From an uncultured Bacillota bacterium (GTDB lineage: Bacteria > Bacillota_I > Bacilli_A > RF39 > UBA660), in assembly GCA_946625165.1 (NCBI GenBank), contig CAMOSR010000003.1, positions 1 to 46,463 of the forward strand: 46,463 nucleotides of DNA, given 5' to 3'. Shown one piece after another: positions 6,927 to 15,479 of the stretch. The position numbers and the translations under genes were made by a program. The notes beneath the pieces are model-generated. The model saw nothing but the letters and a program-made list of their open reading frames with translations, made no database searches and was not told the DNA's origin. Each line of letters begins with the position of its first letter. Position 1 is the stretch's first letter.

Positions 6927-9900
6927 GTGAGTAAACTTTATAATAATTTATCTAGAAATCTTGGACCAGCTGCTTTTATACGCGGATTAAATTATAAGTC
7001 AAGCAAAGTAAAATTAATTAAATCAGAAGAAGACTTTAAACACGATAGCCGCAAACTTTATTTTAAAGTTAGCTCAGAAAGAACTTATCAGACATATGAC
7101 GTTACAATAACCGCCACTAAAAATGAAGAAGAACTGATAGACTATGCATGTAACTGTCCACAGTTTAGAAATTATCTAGCTTGTAAACACATAGCTGCTG
7201 CCGCCATTAAATATGAAGACCAATTATTTTGTGATGAAGAAATTAAGACAGATGAAGATTATGCCCTAGAATTATCATCAGAAATATTGGATGAATTTTA
7301 TATACCAAAAAGTAATAAAATTAAAAAGAAATTACAATTAGAAATTAACATAACACCAGAAAGCGACTATTACTATGGTGATTATATAACAGTAAACTAT
7401 AAAATAGGTGAGGATAAATTATATACATTAAAAGGAAAATATAATCAATTTAAAAGAAGCCTGGAAGAACAAAAACCATATCAGCTAACCACAAAATTCA
7501 TATATGACCCAGACATTCACTATTTTAGTAAAGAAGATATAGCAATCTTCGATTATTCAAGCGAAGAAGACCTAGCAAAAACAAACTTTGGCGATTATGT
7601 CTATCCAAAAGAAATAAATAAATATATGAATCTTTTAAAAAACAAATCTTATTACATAAAAGGCAAAGAATATTATGGCTACATTGAAGAAAACCCATTT
7701 GATATAGCACTTACTAAGGAAGAAGACTATTATACACTTCAAATAAATAACATTGAAAAGTTTGAACCATTAATTGAAGACACAAACATTATCTACAGTG
7801 AAGACAAAGTATATAAAATATCAAACAAATTATCTAAACTATATAACATATTATATAGAAATAGTATAGATAAAATAGTATTTAAAAAAGAAAACCTAAA
7901 TAAATTTACAAACGGACTACTTCCAATAATAAAAGACGAAATAAAAATATCAGGAGACATTCCAGAAATAATTATTGCCAAAGACCCAAAAGCAAAGCTA
8001 TATTTTGACTTTTACTATAATGACATAGAATGTGAAATAAAACTTCTATATGGTGAAAAAGAAATAAATATATTTGATAATACAGACGCTATAATGCGTA
8101 ACTATGAATATGAAAATGAAATCATAAATAAACTAAAAGAATTAAACTTTATTGTAACTGAAGAAAACAAAATAATTTTAATAGACATTGAACATATTGG
8201 ATATTTTTTAGAAAAAGCAATATTTGATTTAAATGAAGATTATGAGATCTTTACATCAGAAAAAATTAAAGATACGAAAATAATCAAAAATAGTAGTAAC
8301 TCAGTAAGTTTTTCCATTGGAAAAGACAACATACTATCATACGATTTTAAATTAGATAATATAAAAAACAGTGAATTATCAGATATCCTTCTATCACTTA
8401 AAAACAAAAAGAAATATCACAAATTAAAAAACGGTGATATCATTAACTTAAATGAAGATAGAAATATTAAAGACATAAATGAAATAACTGAAGAGCTAGA
8501 CCTAACAAATAAAGAAATAGACGAAGGTAGGGGAGTAATACCAAAATATAGAGCCATCTATTTAGACAGTTTAAAAAGTGGATATCAAGGCATAATAACA
8601 ACAAATAACAAATTTGATGAATTAATAGAAACCTTTAGAAAATATAAAGATAAAGAAATAAAATTGAAAGATAACGAACTATCCATCTTAAGAGATTACC
8701 AAATGACTGGTGTAAAGTGGCTTTACAACATTTATAAGTCAGGATTTGGTGGAATACTAGCTGACGAAATGGGCCTTGGGAAATCTATCCAATTAATATA
8801 CTTAATAAAATTAATAATTAAAGAAAATCCAAACGCCAAAATCCTTATAGTAGCCCCAACATCACTAATATATAACTGGGAAAAAGAATTTGACAAATTT
8901 GCTCCAACCTTAAACTATAAAGTATTTGCTGAAAATAAGCAGCACAGACTGAACGTGTTAGAACACACCAAAAACATAAATATCTTTATAACCTCATATG
9001 GACTAATTAGAAATGATTTTAAAGAATATGAAAATATTAACTTTGAACTAATTGCCATAGATGAAGCTCAAAACATAAAAAATCCCAAAGCTATGATAAC
9101 AAAATCAGTAAAAGGATTAAAAGCAAATACCAAACTAGCACTAACCGGAACTCCACTTGAAAATAACATCATGGAACTTTGGAGTATCTTTGACTTTATC
9201 ATGCCAGGATATCTAGCAAACAATAAAAAATTTCAAGAATTATATAACGTTAAAGATAGGATGGAAGAAAGCGTCAAAAAATTAAATAGACTAAATGAAC
9301 AAATCAAATATTTTATTTTAAGAAGAAAAAAGAAAGACGTTGTTAAAGATCTTCCAGACAAAATAGAAAACAACATCTATATTGATTTAAATCAAAATCA
9401 AAAGAAAATATATGCCGCCGAAGTTCAAAAAACTAAAGATAGTTTAGAAGAAATGATTAAAACAGAAGGCTTTGAAAAAGCCAAATTTAAAATACTACAG
9501 CTACTTACAAAATTAAGACAAATTTGTGTAGACCCATCAATCATATTTGAAAACTATAAAGGTGAAAGTTCCAAAATAGAAGAGCTTTTAAAAATAGTAA
9601 GCGAAGCTAAAGCCAACGGACACAAGATATTGATATTTACAACCTATAAAAAAGCCTTAGATTTGTTAATTCCAAAATTAAATAATTTAGATATCTCATC
9701 ATATTATATTGATGGGAGCGTACCTTCAAAAAAGAGAATAGAACTAGTGGAAAAATTTAATAGTGATGATACAGATGCCTTTGTCATAACCCTAAAAGCC
9801 GGAGGGACAGGCTTAAACTTAACCGCTGCAACCGTGGTCATCCATTTAGATTTATGGTGGAATCCACAAGTAGAAAACCAAGCAACAGATAGAGCCCATA

Positions 9901-10103
9901 GAATAGGACAAAAAAACACCGTTGAAGTTATAAGAATCATCAGTAAAGGAACCATAGAAGAACGCATACTTGAACTTCAAAATAAGAAAAGAAAACTAGC
10001 TGAACTCTTGCTAGATAATGAAAACCATAGTGAAAACGAATTTTCTAAACTCACAGAGAAAGATATTAAAATGTTACTTTCGATAGATAATCAAGAAAAA
10101 TAA
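6927..10103 (+). CDS. SNF2-family DEAD/H helicase with N-terminal SWIM zinc finger
   Basis: CNCPQFRNYLACKHIAAA (SWIM), GGILADEMGLGKSIQ, IDEAQNIKNP, LTGTPLENNIMELWSIFDF, ATDRAHRIGQKNTVEVIRIISKGTIEERI. Confidence 0.95.
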   Translation: MSKLYNNLSRNLGPAAFIRGLNYKSSKVKLIKSEEDFKHDSRKLYFKVSSERTYQTYDVTITATKNEEELIDYACNCPQFRNYLACKHIAAAAIKYEDQLFCDEEIKTDEDYALELSSEILDEFYIPKSNKIKKKLQLEINITPESDYYYGDYITVNYKIGEDKLYTLKGKYNQFKRSLEEQKPYQLTTKFIYDPDIHYFSKEDIAIFDYSSEEDLAKTNFGDYVYPKEINKYMNLLKNKSYYIKGKEYYGYIEENPFDIALTKEEDYYTLQINNIEKFEPLIEDTNIIYSEDKVYKISNKLSKLYNILYRNSIDKIVFKKENLNKFTNGLLPIIKDEIKISGDIPEIIIAKDPKAKLYFDFYYNDIECEIKLLYGEKEINIFDNTDAIMRNYEYENEIINKLKELNFIVTEENKIILIDIEHIGYFLEKAIFDLNEDYEIFTSEKIKDTKIIKNSSNSVSFSIGKDNILSYDFKLDNIKNSELSDILLSLKNKKKYHKLKNGDIINLNEDRNIKDINEITEELDLTNKEIDEGRGVIPKYRAIYLDSLKSGYQGIITTNNKFDELIETFRKYKDKEIKLKDNELSILRDYQMTGVKWLYNIYKSGFGGILADEMGLGKSIQLIYLIKLIIKENPNAKILIVAPTSLIYNWEKEFDKFAPTLNYKVFAENKQHRLNVLEHTKNINIFITSYGLIRNDFKEYENINFELIAIDEAQNIKNPKAMITKSVKGLKANTKLALTGTPLENNIMELWSIFDFIMPGYLANNKKFQELYNVKDRMEESVKKLNRLNEQIKYFILRRKKKDVVKDLPDKIENNIYIDLNQNQKKIYAAEVQKTKDSLEEMIKTEGFEKAKFKILQLLTKLRQICVDPSIIFENYKGESSKIEELLKIVSEAKANGHKILIFTTYKKALDLLIPKLNNLDISSYYIDGSVPSKKRIELVEKFNSDDTDAFVITLKAGGTGLNLTAATVVIHLDLWWNPQVENQATDRAHRIGQKNTVEVIRIISKGTIEERILELQNKKRKLAELLLDNENHSENEFSKLTEKDIKMLLSIDNQEK

Positions 10104-10158
10104 GAAAAAGGCTTGAAAAAAGACATATTTATTGATAAAATATATATGTCTTTCAAAT

Positions 10159-10235
10159 GGCGGAATTGGTGAAGTGGTTAACACGGCGGATTGTGGTTCC
10201 GTTATGCATCGGTTCGATCCCGATATTCCGCCCCA
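10159..10235 (+). tRNA. tRNA-His(GUG) with encoded CCA
   Basis: G-1 opposite C73, acceptor GCGGAAT/ATTCCGC, anticodon loop TTGTGGT with GTG, T-arm GGTTCGATCC, 3' CCA encoded. Confidence 0.95.
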
Positions 10236-10353
10236 TAGAGAGAATAACGAGTTTGTCTTTAAAATCAAAAGATAAATTCGTTTTTTATTAATAAAAATAT
10301 AGGAATCAAGTTTAACAAAACCATTAAAATTATAATTGTTTTACGTACTAAAC

Positions 10354-10390
10354 ATAAAAAATCAACTTTTAAAGTTGATTTTTTATACAT
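10354..10390. terminator. Terminator 3' of dxs
   Basis: AAAAAATCAACTTTTAAAGTTGATTTTTT inverted repeat. Confidence 0.7.
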
Positions 10391-10419
10391 ATTTAATAAA
10401 AACAAATAAGTAAAAGAGA

Positions 10420-12240
10420 TTACTCTTTTTTTGGAATTACATTATACCTTTTTTCAAGTTCGCTCACACCACCGTGTTTTATAAACTCATCAGGCCAACC
10501 ATATTTTTTAAATTTAATATTGCTTAAGTTTTCTTCAATAATTAGCTCTTCTATCGCAGTACCCAAGCCACCAATAGCTGTTCCATCTTCTATAGTAATG
10601 ACATTTCTAGTTTTCGATATAGAACTTTTAATAGTACTCTTATCCAAAGGTTTTAGGAATCTGACGTTGACTACTTCAGCCTCTATGCCTTCTTTTTTAT
10701 AATCTAAAGCAAGTCTTAAAGCATCAGAAACTCTATTTCCAATAGCAATAATACTTATATCAGAGCCATACTTAATTATTTCAGCTTTGCCATATTTAAT
10801 AGAATTATGTTTAGTAAACTTTTCACCTTCTGAACCTCTAGGATATCTTATGATTACGGGCTTATTAAGATTGATAGAAAACTCTAACATATCTTCAAGT
10901 TCTTTAAAATCTTTTGGTGCCATTATCGTCAAATTAGGAATGATTCTAAAGCAAGCCATATCAAAATTGCCATGATGCGTTTCACCATCAGCCCCAACAA
11001 CACCAGCTCTATCAATGCACATTACAACCGGCAAATTCTGCATCGCTATATCATGAATAACCTGATCATAAGCCCTTTGATAAAATGATGAATATATTGG
11101 AACAATAGGAATCATTCCTTCTTTAGCCATGCCCGCTGCCATTGTTAAAGCGTGCTGCTCGGCAATCCCAACATCAAAAAATCTATCTTTAAACTCTTCA
11201 CTAAATTTAGAAAGACCTGTGCCATCTTTCATGGCTGCCGTAATAGCCACAATTCTATTGTTTTTTCTTGCTAAACTAACTAGCTTGTCACCAAAGACTT
11301 TCGAATAGTCTTTTTGTTTTTTGACAAGCGTTTTCCCTGTTTCAATATTAAACGGACTAATTCCATGAAATTTATCAGGATTATCTTCAGCAATCTTATA
11401 TCCTTTTCCCTTTTTAGTAAGTACATGCACAAGAACAGGACCATCTACTTTTTTACTATAGTTTAATATGTTTTGTAAATGTTCAATATTATGACCGTCA
11501 ACTGGACCTAAATAAGTAAAACCTATATCCTCAAAAAACATTTTAGATATGAATAGCTGCTTAATACTTTTTTTAATTCTTTGAACTATCTTAACAAGAA
11601 TACAGCCTATACCAGGGATTTTACTTACGGTCTTCTTAATTTTAGAATCCGACTTGGTATATAATTTTTTAGTCCTAAGTTTACCTAAAAACATGTTTAG
11701 ACCGCCTAAGTTTTTAGATATACTCATTTCATTGTCATTTAAAACAACAGTTATATTAGTGTTACTAAATCCAGCATCGTTTAAAGCCTCAAGTGCCATG
11801 CCACCGGTTAAAGCACCATCACCAATTACCGCAATAACCCTATTATTTTCACCTTTTAAATCTCTAGCTCTTGCCATACCTAAAGCTGCAGAAATAGATG
11901 TACTACTATGTCCAGTATTAAATGAATCATATTTTGATTCCGATGCTTTTGGAAAACCAGCAATGCCATCAAGTCTCCTTAAAGTATCTAACTTTCTTCC
12001 CGTAAGTAGTTTATAAACATAAGTCTGATGACCAACATCCCAAATAATTTTATCGTTTGGAAGATCGTATACGCTAAGTAAAGCAATTGTAAGTTCAGTT
12101 ATTCCCAAATTAGAAGCCAAATGCCCACCATTTTTAGAAACTATATTTAAAACATATTCCCTAATTTCCTCGGCAAGTTTTTTCTTTTCCTCCAAAGTCA
12201 ATTTTTTTAAATCATTAGGATTATTAATCCTATCCAACAT
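10420..12240 (-). CDS. dxs: 1-deoxy-D-xylulose-5-phosphate synthase
   Basis: HLASNLGITELTIALLSVYD, VIGDGALTGGMALEALN, GPVDGHN, DVGIAEQHALTMAAGMA, IDRAGVVGADGETHHG. Confidence 0.97.
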   Translation of the reverse strand: MLDRINNPNDLKKLTLEEKKKLAEEIREYVLNIVSKNGGHLASNLGITELTIALLSVYDLPNDKIIWDVGHQTYVYKLLTGRKLDTLRRLDGIAGFPKASESKYDSFNTGHSSTSISAALGMARARDLKGENNRVIAVIGDGALTGGMALEALNDAGFSNTNITVVLNDNEMSISKNLGGLNMFLGKLRTKKLYTKSDSKIKKTVSKIPGIGCILVKIVQRIKKSIKQLFISKMFFEDIGFTYLGPVDGHNIEHLQNILNYSKKVDGPVLVHVLTKKGKGYKIAEDNPDKFHGISPFNIETGKTLVKKQKDYSKVFGDKLVSLARKNNRIVAITAAMKDGTGLSKFSEEFKDRFFDVGIAEQHALTMAAGMAKEGMIPIVPIYSSFYQRAYDQVIHDIAMQNLPVVMCIDRAGVVGADGETHHGNFDMACFRIIPNLTIMAPKDFKELEDMLEFSINLNKPVIIRYPRGSEGEKFTKHNSIKYGKAEIIKYGSDISIIAIGNRVSDALRLALDYKKEGIEAEVVNVRFLKPLDKSTIKSSISKTRNVITIEDGTAIGGLGTAIEELIIEENLSNIKFKKYGWPDEFIKHGGVSELEKRYNVIPKKE

Positions 12241-12567
12241 AAAATCACTTCCAGTTTTATTAGTGACTATATATTACCATATTTTTGCTGTTTTTTCCAT
12301 CACCAAATAATAGAAAAAAGTTCAGTATAATATGAACGTTATTAATTGCATTATAAATAGTGCTGGTAAGTAAATCACCAATACTGTCTTTAGTATAAAA
12401 AAGATTTATATGATTAATTAAAGTTACCATAAAAGGAAGAATTTCATCAGCCACCTATTACCAGTTTATTTATCAAAAATATTGCGCATAAGCACTATTT
12501 GAAAAAAAGAAGCATTTCTGCCTCTAATCTAGGATACTAATAGTATCAATATAATAACGCATAGACA

Positions 12568-12837
12568 TCAGTTCTTTCTGTTTTTCCCTCTTAAAATAGC
12601 AAGTTCTTGACTTAAATCAATAATTTTAAGCTGAAGTTCAGAAATAAGTTTACTATTTCTAAAACAAATAAATAGTAATGATGGTGAGTATGCTATATTT
12701 AACTTTTCAGCAAAATAATCAATTGAATATGGAAAAATTGATAATAAAAGCATAACAACTGATAAAAATACCCACCAAAAACTTTCCTTTATAGGAATTT
12801 TCTTGTTTGCTGTGCTTACCTTATTCAACTGTAACAC
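12568..12837 (-). CDS. DUF2304-like membrane protein, apparently 5'-truncated
   Basis: FWWVFLSVVMLLLSIFPYSIDYFAEKLNIAYSPSLLFICFRNSKLISELQLKIIDLSQELAILRG resembles DUF2304, but the N-terminal TM helix and part of the next appear missing; the frame opens inside glmS. Confidence 0.45.
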   Translation of the reverse strand: MLQLNKVSTANKKIPIKESFWWVFLSVVMLLLSIFPYSIDYFAEKLNIAYSPSLLFICFRNSKLISELQLKIIDLSQELAILRGKNRKN

Positions 12838-14572
12838 TTTTAGCTAAATTCTTAGGCTTGTCAATATCACAGCCTCTAAGTTTAGCCACTTCATAAGCAA
12901 TTAATTGTAGACAAGGCACAATCAATATTGCTTGGAAAAATTCACTAATTTTAGGTACAATAATTTGCCTATCATAGCCACTAACCAGCTTGTTGCTAAC
13001 GATAATAACTTTAGCCCCTCTAGATTTAACTTCTTCTATGTTAGAAATGGTTTTGTCCCTTATGTCATCATCAGTAATAATTCCAAATACTGGAGTCCCA
13101 TCCTCAATTAGAGAAATGGTTCCATGTTTAAGTTCACCAGCCTGGTAAGCTTCGCTATGCAAATAAGAAACTTCTTTTAATTTCAAACTTCCTTCCATAC
13201 AAATCGCATAGTCGACTTTTCTACCAATAAAGAACACATCATTATTTTTATAAATTTCCTTAGCTAAATTTAAATATCGATCTCTATCATCTAATATTTC
13301 TTTAACATATCTAGGCAACTTTTTAATTTCAGATATTATGTTTTCAGAATGTGAAGCTTTATAAGCAAGCAAGCCAAATATGGCTACTTGTAAAATATAA
13401 GCCTTAGTTGTTGCCACGGCAATCTCAGGCCCAGCTTCTATAAAAATTTGTTTATCTGTTTCTCTAGCAATAGTTGACGTTTTAACATTTACTATTGCAA
13501 GTGTATCAATACCATTTTCTTTAGCCTTCCGCATAGCTGCAATTGTATCAGCCGTCTCCCCAGATTGTGAAACTAAAATAACCAAAGTTTTTCGATCATA
13601 AATTATTTTCTTATATCTATACTCACTAGCTACTTCACATATAACCCTAATGCCAGCTTTTTCTTCAAGTAAAGCTTTACCAATCATACCTGCATACATA
13701 GCCGAACCGCAGGCTACAACATGAATCTCTTCATAGTCTCCTAAATCAGGCACCAATGACATATCATCTAAAAAAGTTTTTAAAGTGTTTTCAAGCAAAA
13801 TAGGTTCTTCCATTATTTCCTTTAACATATAATGTTCATAACCTTGCTTATCCTTATCTTCCGCCTTTATATCAGCAGTTAAAACTTCTTTATTAATTTC
13901 TTTGCCATCCTTAAATAGCTTAACCTCACTATCAGATATTACCGCTATTTCGCCTTCCTCTAAAAGCATATATTTATTTGTATAATTTATGATTGCTGTA
14001 ATATCAGACGCAATGTAATTCTCGTTATCACTAATTCCAACAATTAAAGGAGAACCTTTTCGCACTGCATATAAATTGTTATTACCTTCAAACATTATTC
14101 CAAAGGCATAAGAACCCGTAAGCTCATCTATAGCATTTTCTATTGCTTTAACTTCATCACCATCATAATAGTAATTTATTAGCCCACAAGCAACTTCAGT
14201 ATCAGTATCGCTATTAAATTTGACACCTTCTTTTAATAAACGCTCCTTAATCTCACTAGCATTTTCAATAATTCCATTATGAACTAAAGTAACTTTTCCC
14301 ACATGATGAGGGTGCGCATTATTTTCGGTAGGTGCTCCGTGAGTCGCCCATCTAGTATGTGCAATTCCAATATTAGATTCAATTAAAGAAGAACAATCGA
14401 TCTTTTCTTCTAAATTTTTAATTTTACCTACACTCTTAATAATTTGCGTTTCATCTTCATTTTTTAAAGCTATACCAGCAGAATCATAACCCCTATATTC
14501 AAGAGCTTTAAGACCAGCTAGTAACACATCTTTCGGATTATGCTTACCCACATATCCAACAATTCCACACAT
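12821..14572 (-). CDS. glmS: Glutamine-fructose-6-phosphate aminotransferase
   Basis: MCGIVGYVG N-terminal nucleophile domain, HTRWATHGAPTENNAHPH, SIS domains, C-terminal DIDKPKNLAKSVTVE. Confidence 0.97.
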   Translation of the reverse strand: MCGIVGYVGKHNPKDVLLAGLKALEYRGYDSAGIALKNEDETQIIKSVGKIKNLEEKIDCSSLIESNIGIAHTRWATHGAPTENNAHPHHVGKVTLVHNGIIENASEIKERLLKEGVKFNSDTDTEVACGLINYYYDGDEVKAIENAIDELTGSYAFGIMFEGNNNLYAVRKGSPLIVGISDNENYIASDITAIINYTNKYMLLEEGEIAVISDSEVKLFKDGKEINKEVLTADIKAEDKDKQGYEHYMLKEIMEEPILLENTLKTFLDDMSLVPDLGDYEEIHVVACGSAMYAGMIGKALLEEKAGIRVICEVASEYRYKKIIYDRKTLVILVSQSGETADTIAAMRKAKENGIDTLAIVNVKTSTIARETDKQIFIEAGPEIAVATTKAYILQVAIFGLLAYKASHSENIISEIKKLPRYVKEILDDRDRYLNLAKEIYKNNDVFFIGRKVDYAICMEGSLKLKEVSYLHSEAYQAGELKHGTISLIEDGTPVFGIITDDDIRDKTISNIEEVKSRGAKVIIVSNKLVSGYDRQIIVPKISEFFQAILIVPCLQLIAYEVAKLRGCDIDKPKNLAKSVTVE

Positions 14573-14605
14573 ATAAATTCCTCCACTATAAAAAAATATA
14601 GTGTT

Positions 14606-14735
14606 GATATATGCTTTGTTATAATTTTGATTTTATTTTTTAACAATATATCTTACGAACCACTTTTATCCGTAGTAGCACCCGCCGAATTTTCGATCAC
14701 TACTAACCTCGTCAGCATATTAGCTCTGGCGCTTA
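14606..14735 (-). ncRNA. glmS glucosamine-6-phosphate-activated ribozyme
   Basis: Minus strand: AAGCGCCAGAGCTAATATGCTGACGAGGTTAGTAGTGATCGAAAATTCGGCGGGTGCTACTACGGATAAAAG..., carrying the conserved AGCGCC, GACGAGG, ATCGA and CGGCGGGTGC blocks, directly upstream of glmS. Confidence 0.93.
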
Positions 14736-14892
14736 AACGATGTTACAACCTTCCTATCATCATTCTACCTATATTATATACAATTGAAGAAAAAAAGGCA
14801 ACTTATGTGAAAAAAAACACGCACATTACCGCAATTCATGATATAATAAAAATAGTTTAGAAAATAAAGAATAAACAGGAGGCAAGTATAAA

Positions 14893-15426
14893 GTGACTGG
14901 AGTAATATTATTTAGATTTATTAGTACACTTATAATTATGTTACTGATATTATCAGTTATAGTGGTAGTTTTGATGGCCATAATTAGCACACTTAAATCA
15001 AAAGATAGCATTGATGAATATATGGAAAGTAAAAAACAAGAAAATTTAATAGACAAATTTCATGAAAAGTTAGATATTGTAAGTTCTCAGACAACACAGG
15101 AAATCCTAGAGTGCCTAATAGATATGGAAAAATTAGATCACATCTATGAACAAATTATAAAAAATGATAAAAACTTCATGGATGAAATTTCGTATCTTAA
15201 ATTAAAGGAAAAAACTTTAGCTAATATCATTGATGAGAAAATATACAAAATTAAAAGCGGTACTAAAATTAAAGAAAAATTTAAGGCTCTTTTAGATGAA
15301 ATAGAAGCGTGCAGAGAAAGATACCCACAGTATAATGCTGTATACGTTGAAAAAGCCAATATAATAAAGAAAAAAATAGAACCAAAAAAAGCCAAAACTA
15401 AAGAAAATAAAGAAACAATAAACTAA
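14893..15426 (+). CDS. Hypothetical protein with N-terminal TM helix and coiled-coil-like region
   Basis: GTG start with RBS caggaggc; hydrophobic VILFRFISTLIIMLLILSVIVVVLMAII. Confidence 0.6.
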   Translation: MTGVILFRFISTLIIMLLILSVIVVVLMAIISTLKSKDSIDEYMESKKQENLIDKFHEKLDIVSSQTTQEILECLIDMEKLDHIYEQIIKNDKNFMDEISYLKLKEKTLANIIDEKIYKIKSGTKIKEKFKALLDEIEACRERYPQYNAVYVEKANIIKKKIEPKKAKTKENKETIN

Positions 15427-15450
15427 GGAACCCCAACCTTAGCTTTTTAA
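15424..15450 (+). terminator. Rho-independent terminator
   Basis: CTAAGG-AACCCCAA-CCTTAG-CTTTTT. Confidence 0.7.
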
Positions 15451-15479
15451 ATGTGTTATAATTAAAAAGGTGATGTAAG

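Noticed and set aside
12260-12454. 64-aa minus-strand ORF between dxs and the DUF2304-like frame
   Set aside because: No convincing RBS or recognisable domain; may be decayed sequence, not enough to call a gene.
14540-14860. 106-aa plus-strand ORF opposite the glmS leader
   Set aside because: Antisense to the glmS start and ribozyme; no RBS and no protein-like composition.
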